Shown one piece after another: positions 63,181 to 64,000 of a stretch of DNA of 64,000 nt. The translations under genes were made by a program, and so were the position numbers. The notes under the pieces were generated by a model. That model had not been told where the DNA came from. It saw only the letters and a program-made list of their open reading frames with translations, and searched no databases. Position 1 is the stretch's first letter. Each line of letters opens with the position of its first letter. Source of the stretch: Macrobrachium rosenbergii (taxonomy: Eukaryota; Arthropoda; Malacostraca; Decapoda; Palaemonidae); NCBI RefSeq assembly GCF_040412425.1, contig NC_089777.1, positions 31,046,537 to 31,110,536 of the forward strand. The letters run 5' to 3'.

Positions 63181-64000
63181 GCTAAAACTCAGCCACCGCT
63201 AATTTTTCCACAGAGACGCCAATACTTCAGCAGGGTGCTTAGGCGTTGGTCGGTAAAAAGAAAACCTGCGTCGTTGGCATGCTCAGACAACAGGCCCCGA
63301 TGTTTGTTGCAGTAAACAAGTTTTAAGTCTCGAGGTTCCCCCCCCCCCGCCCCCAGGGGGAGGGTGAGGGACGGAAAGGGGTAGGCGGGGGTGGGGGTAG
63401 GGGGAGAGCCGACCATCGGCGTGAAAGAATAAGGAGGAAAAGGAATGAAAATACTGTGGCCGAGAGAGTGAGAGTGAGAGAGAGATATGGACGTTGGATT
63501 ACGTAGGTTCATACCGTCACACATCATCCATTAAGAGTGGATTTGGGTTCACTCCACAACTAATTCTCGCCACGCTCTGTTCACTTCACATAATAAACAG
63601 AATAAGAACACACGTCGATACAAAGAGCATTATTTACCAATTCCTTGAAACTGACGGAGAGAGAGCAACACCTGACAGAAAATCAGGTTTACCAACCGTC
63701 TTGAAAGAAGCGAAAATAAAAAAAAAAGGTTTCAGAGAAAGGAAGGAAGGGGTGAAAGTGCTCCAAGTGACACGAGTTCTGTAACAGTAGTTTATTGGCC
63801 CTTGCCAGAACGCCCGACGGTGAAGTATGTCCAACACTTGTTCTCCACTCGGAGCAACTTGCAAGTATTTCCCGAATCTAAGAGGGCCATCCATCGCCGA
63901 CAGCCAAGATGCTGCTGAGGAGCAGTTTTTGATTATAACGCGCCATGTCTCCGACTTTTCTGTTTGGTTTGGCGAGCGCTTGTTCCCGCTGTCGCACGAA
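63181..64000. other. Mixed unique DNA with a C/G-rich block
   Basis: 63335-63425 is strongly C/G-rich (poly-C then GGGGGTGGGGGTAGGGGG). The flanks, 63181-63330 and 63780-64000, are repeat-free with balanced composition (TTTGATTATAACGCGCCATG, TAGTTTATTGGCCCTTGCC) and look like candidate regulatory DNA that continues past the window. No exon recognised. Confidence 0.4.

Overview
This is a eukaryotic, AT-rich, almost entirely non-coding window. The overall character is that of a decapod crustacean, most likely a penaeid shrimp. That assignment is an inference from two things: an extraordinary density of very long dinucleotide microsatellites ((TA)n, (CT/GA)n, (CA/TG)n, with compound CT-CA and TG-GA blocks), and short repeats (a tRNA-derived SINE and hammerhead-like inverted repeats) of a type I associate with crustacean genomes. 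Nothing prokaryotic is present: no operons, ribosome-binding sites, IS elements, CRISPR arrays or rRNA/tRNA genes.

The one gene I can recognise with confidence is an Iroquois-class TALE homeobox gene (araucan/caupolican type) on the + strand. Two consecutive internal exons are present, 19339-19498 and 21425-21608. Together they encode the complete homeodomain and the start of the acidic region after it. The intron between them splits the homeodomain between Q44 and V45 in phase 0. I found neither the N-terminal exon(s) nor the exon with the C-terminal Iro box, so the window is mostly intron and flanking regulatory DNA of a developmental transcription-factor locus.

Layout. 1-7.2 kb: AT-rich DNA with TA/CT arrays and a GC-raised CAG/CTG block at 4.8-5.5 kb. 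7.27-8.93 kb: a long decayed minisatellite. 9-14.4 kb: CT arrays, a CTG block and several unique, conserved-looking stretches. 14.5-15.13 kb: a second decayed minisatellite. 15.1-18.7 kb: unique DNA and a cluster of GA arrays. 18.69-19.09 kb: a 405-bp TA tract just upstream of the first homeobox exon. 19.5-21.42 kb: the homeobox intron, which carries a seven-copy minisatellite of about 140 bp and a 148-bp inverted repeat. 21.6-64 kb: non-coding DNA with further arrays, a possible TATA+initiator promoter near 26.5 kb, a SINE at 46.3-46.4 kb with a truncated relative at 31.8 kb, a second hammerhead-like inverted repeat at 39.3-39.45 kb, and unique islands rich in homeodomain (ATTA), TALE/Exd (TGATTGAT, TGACAG), TCF (CTTTGWW) and bHLH/bHLH-PAS (ACGTG) type sites.

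Most open reading frames here are translations of simple repeats (Tyr-Ile, Ser-Leu, Arg-Glu runs) and are not annotated as genes. The best candidates for something noteworthy are the two inverted repeats that share an unusual hammerhead-ribozyme-like architecture, the many decayed minisatellites of unrelated sequence, and the putative regulatory islands around the Iroquois exons.
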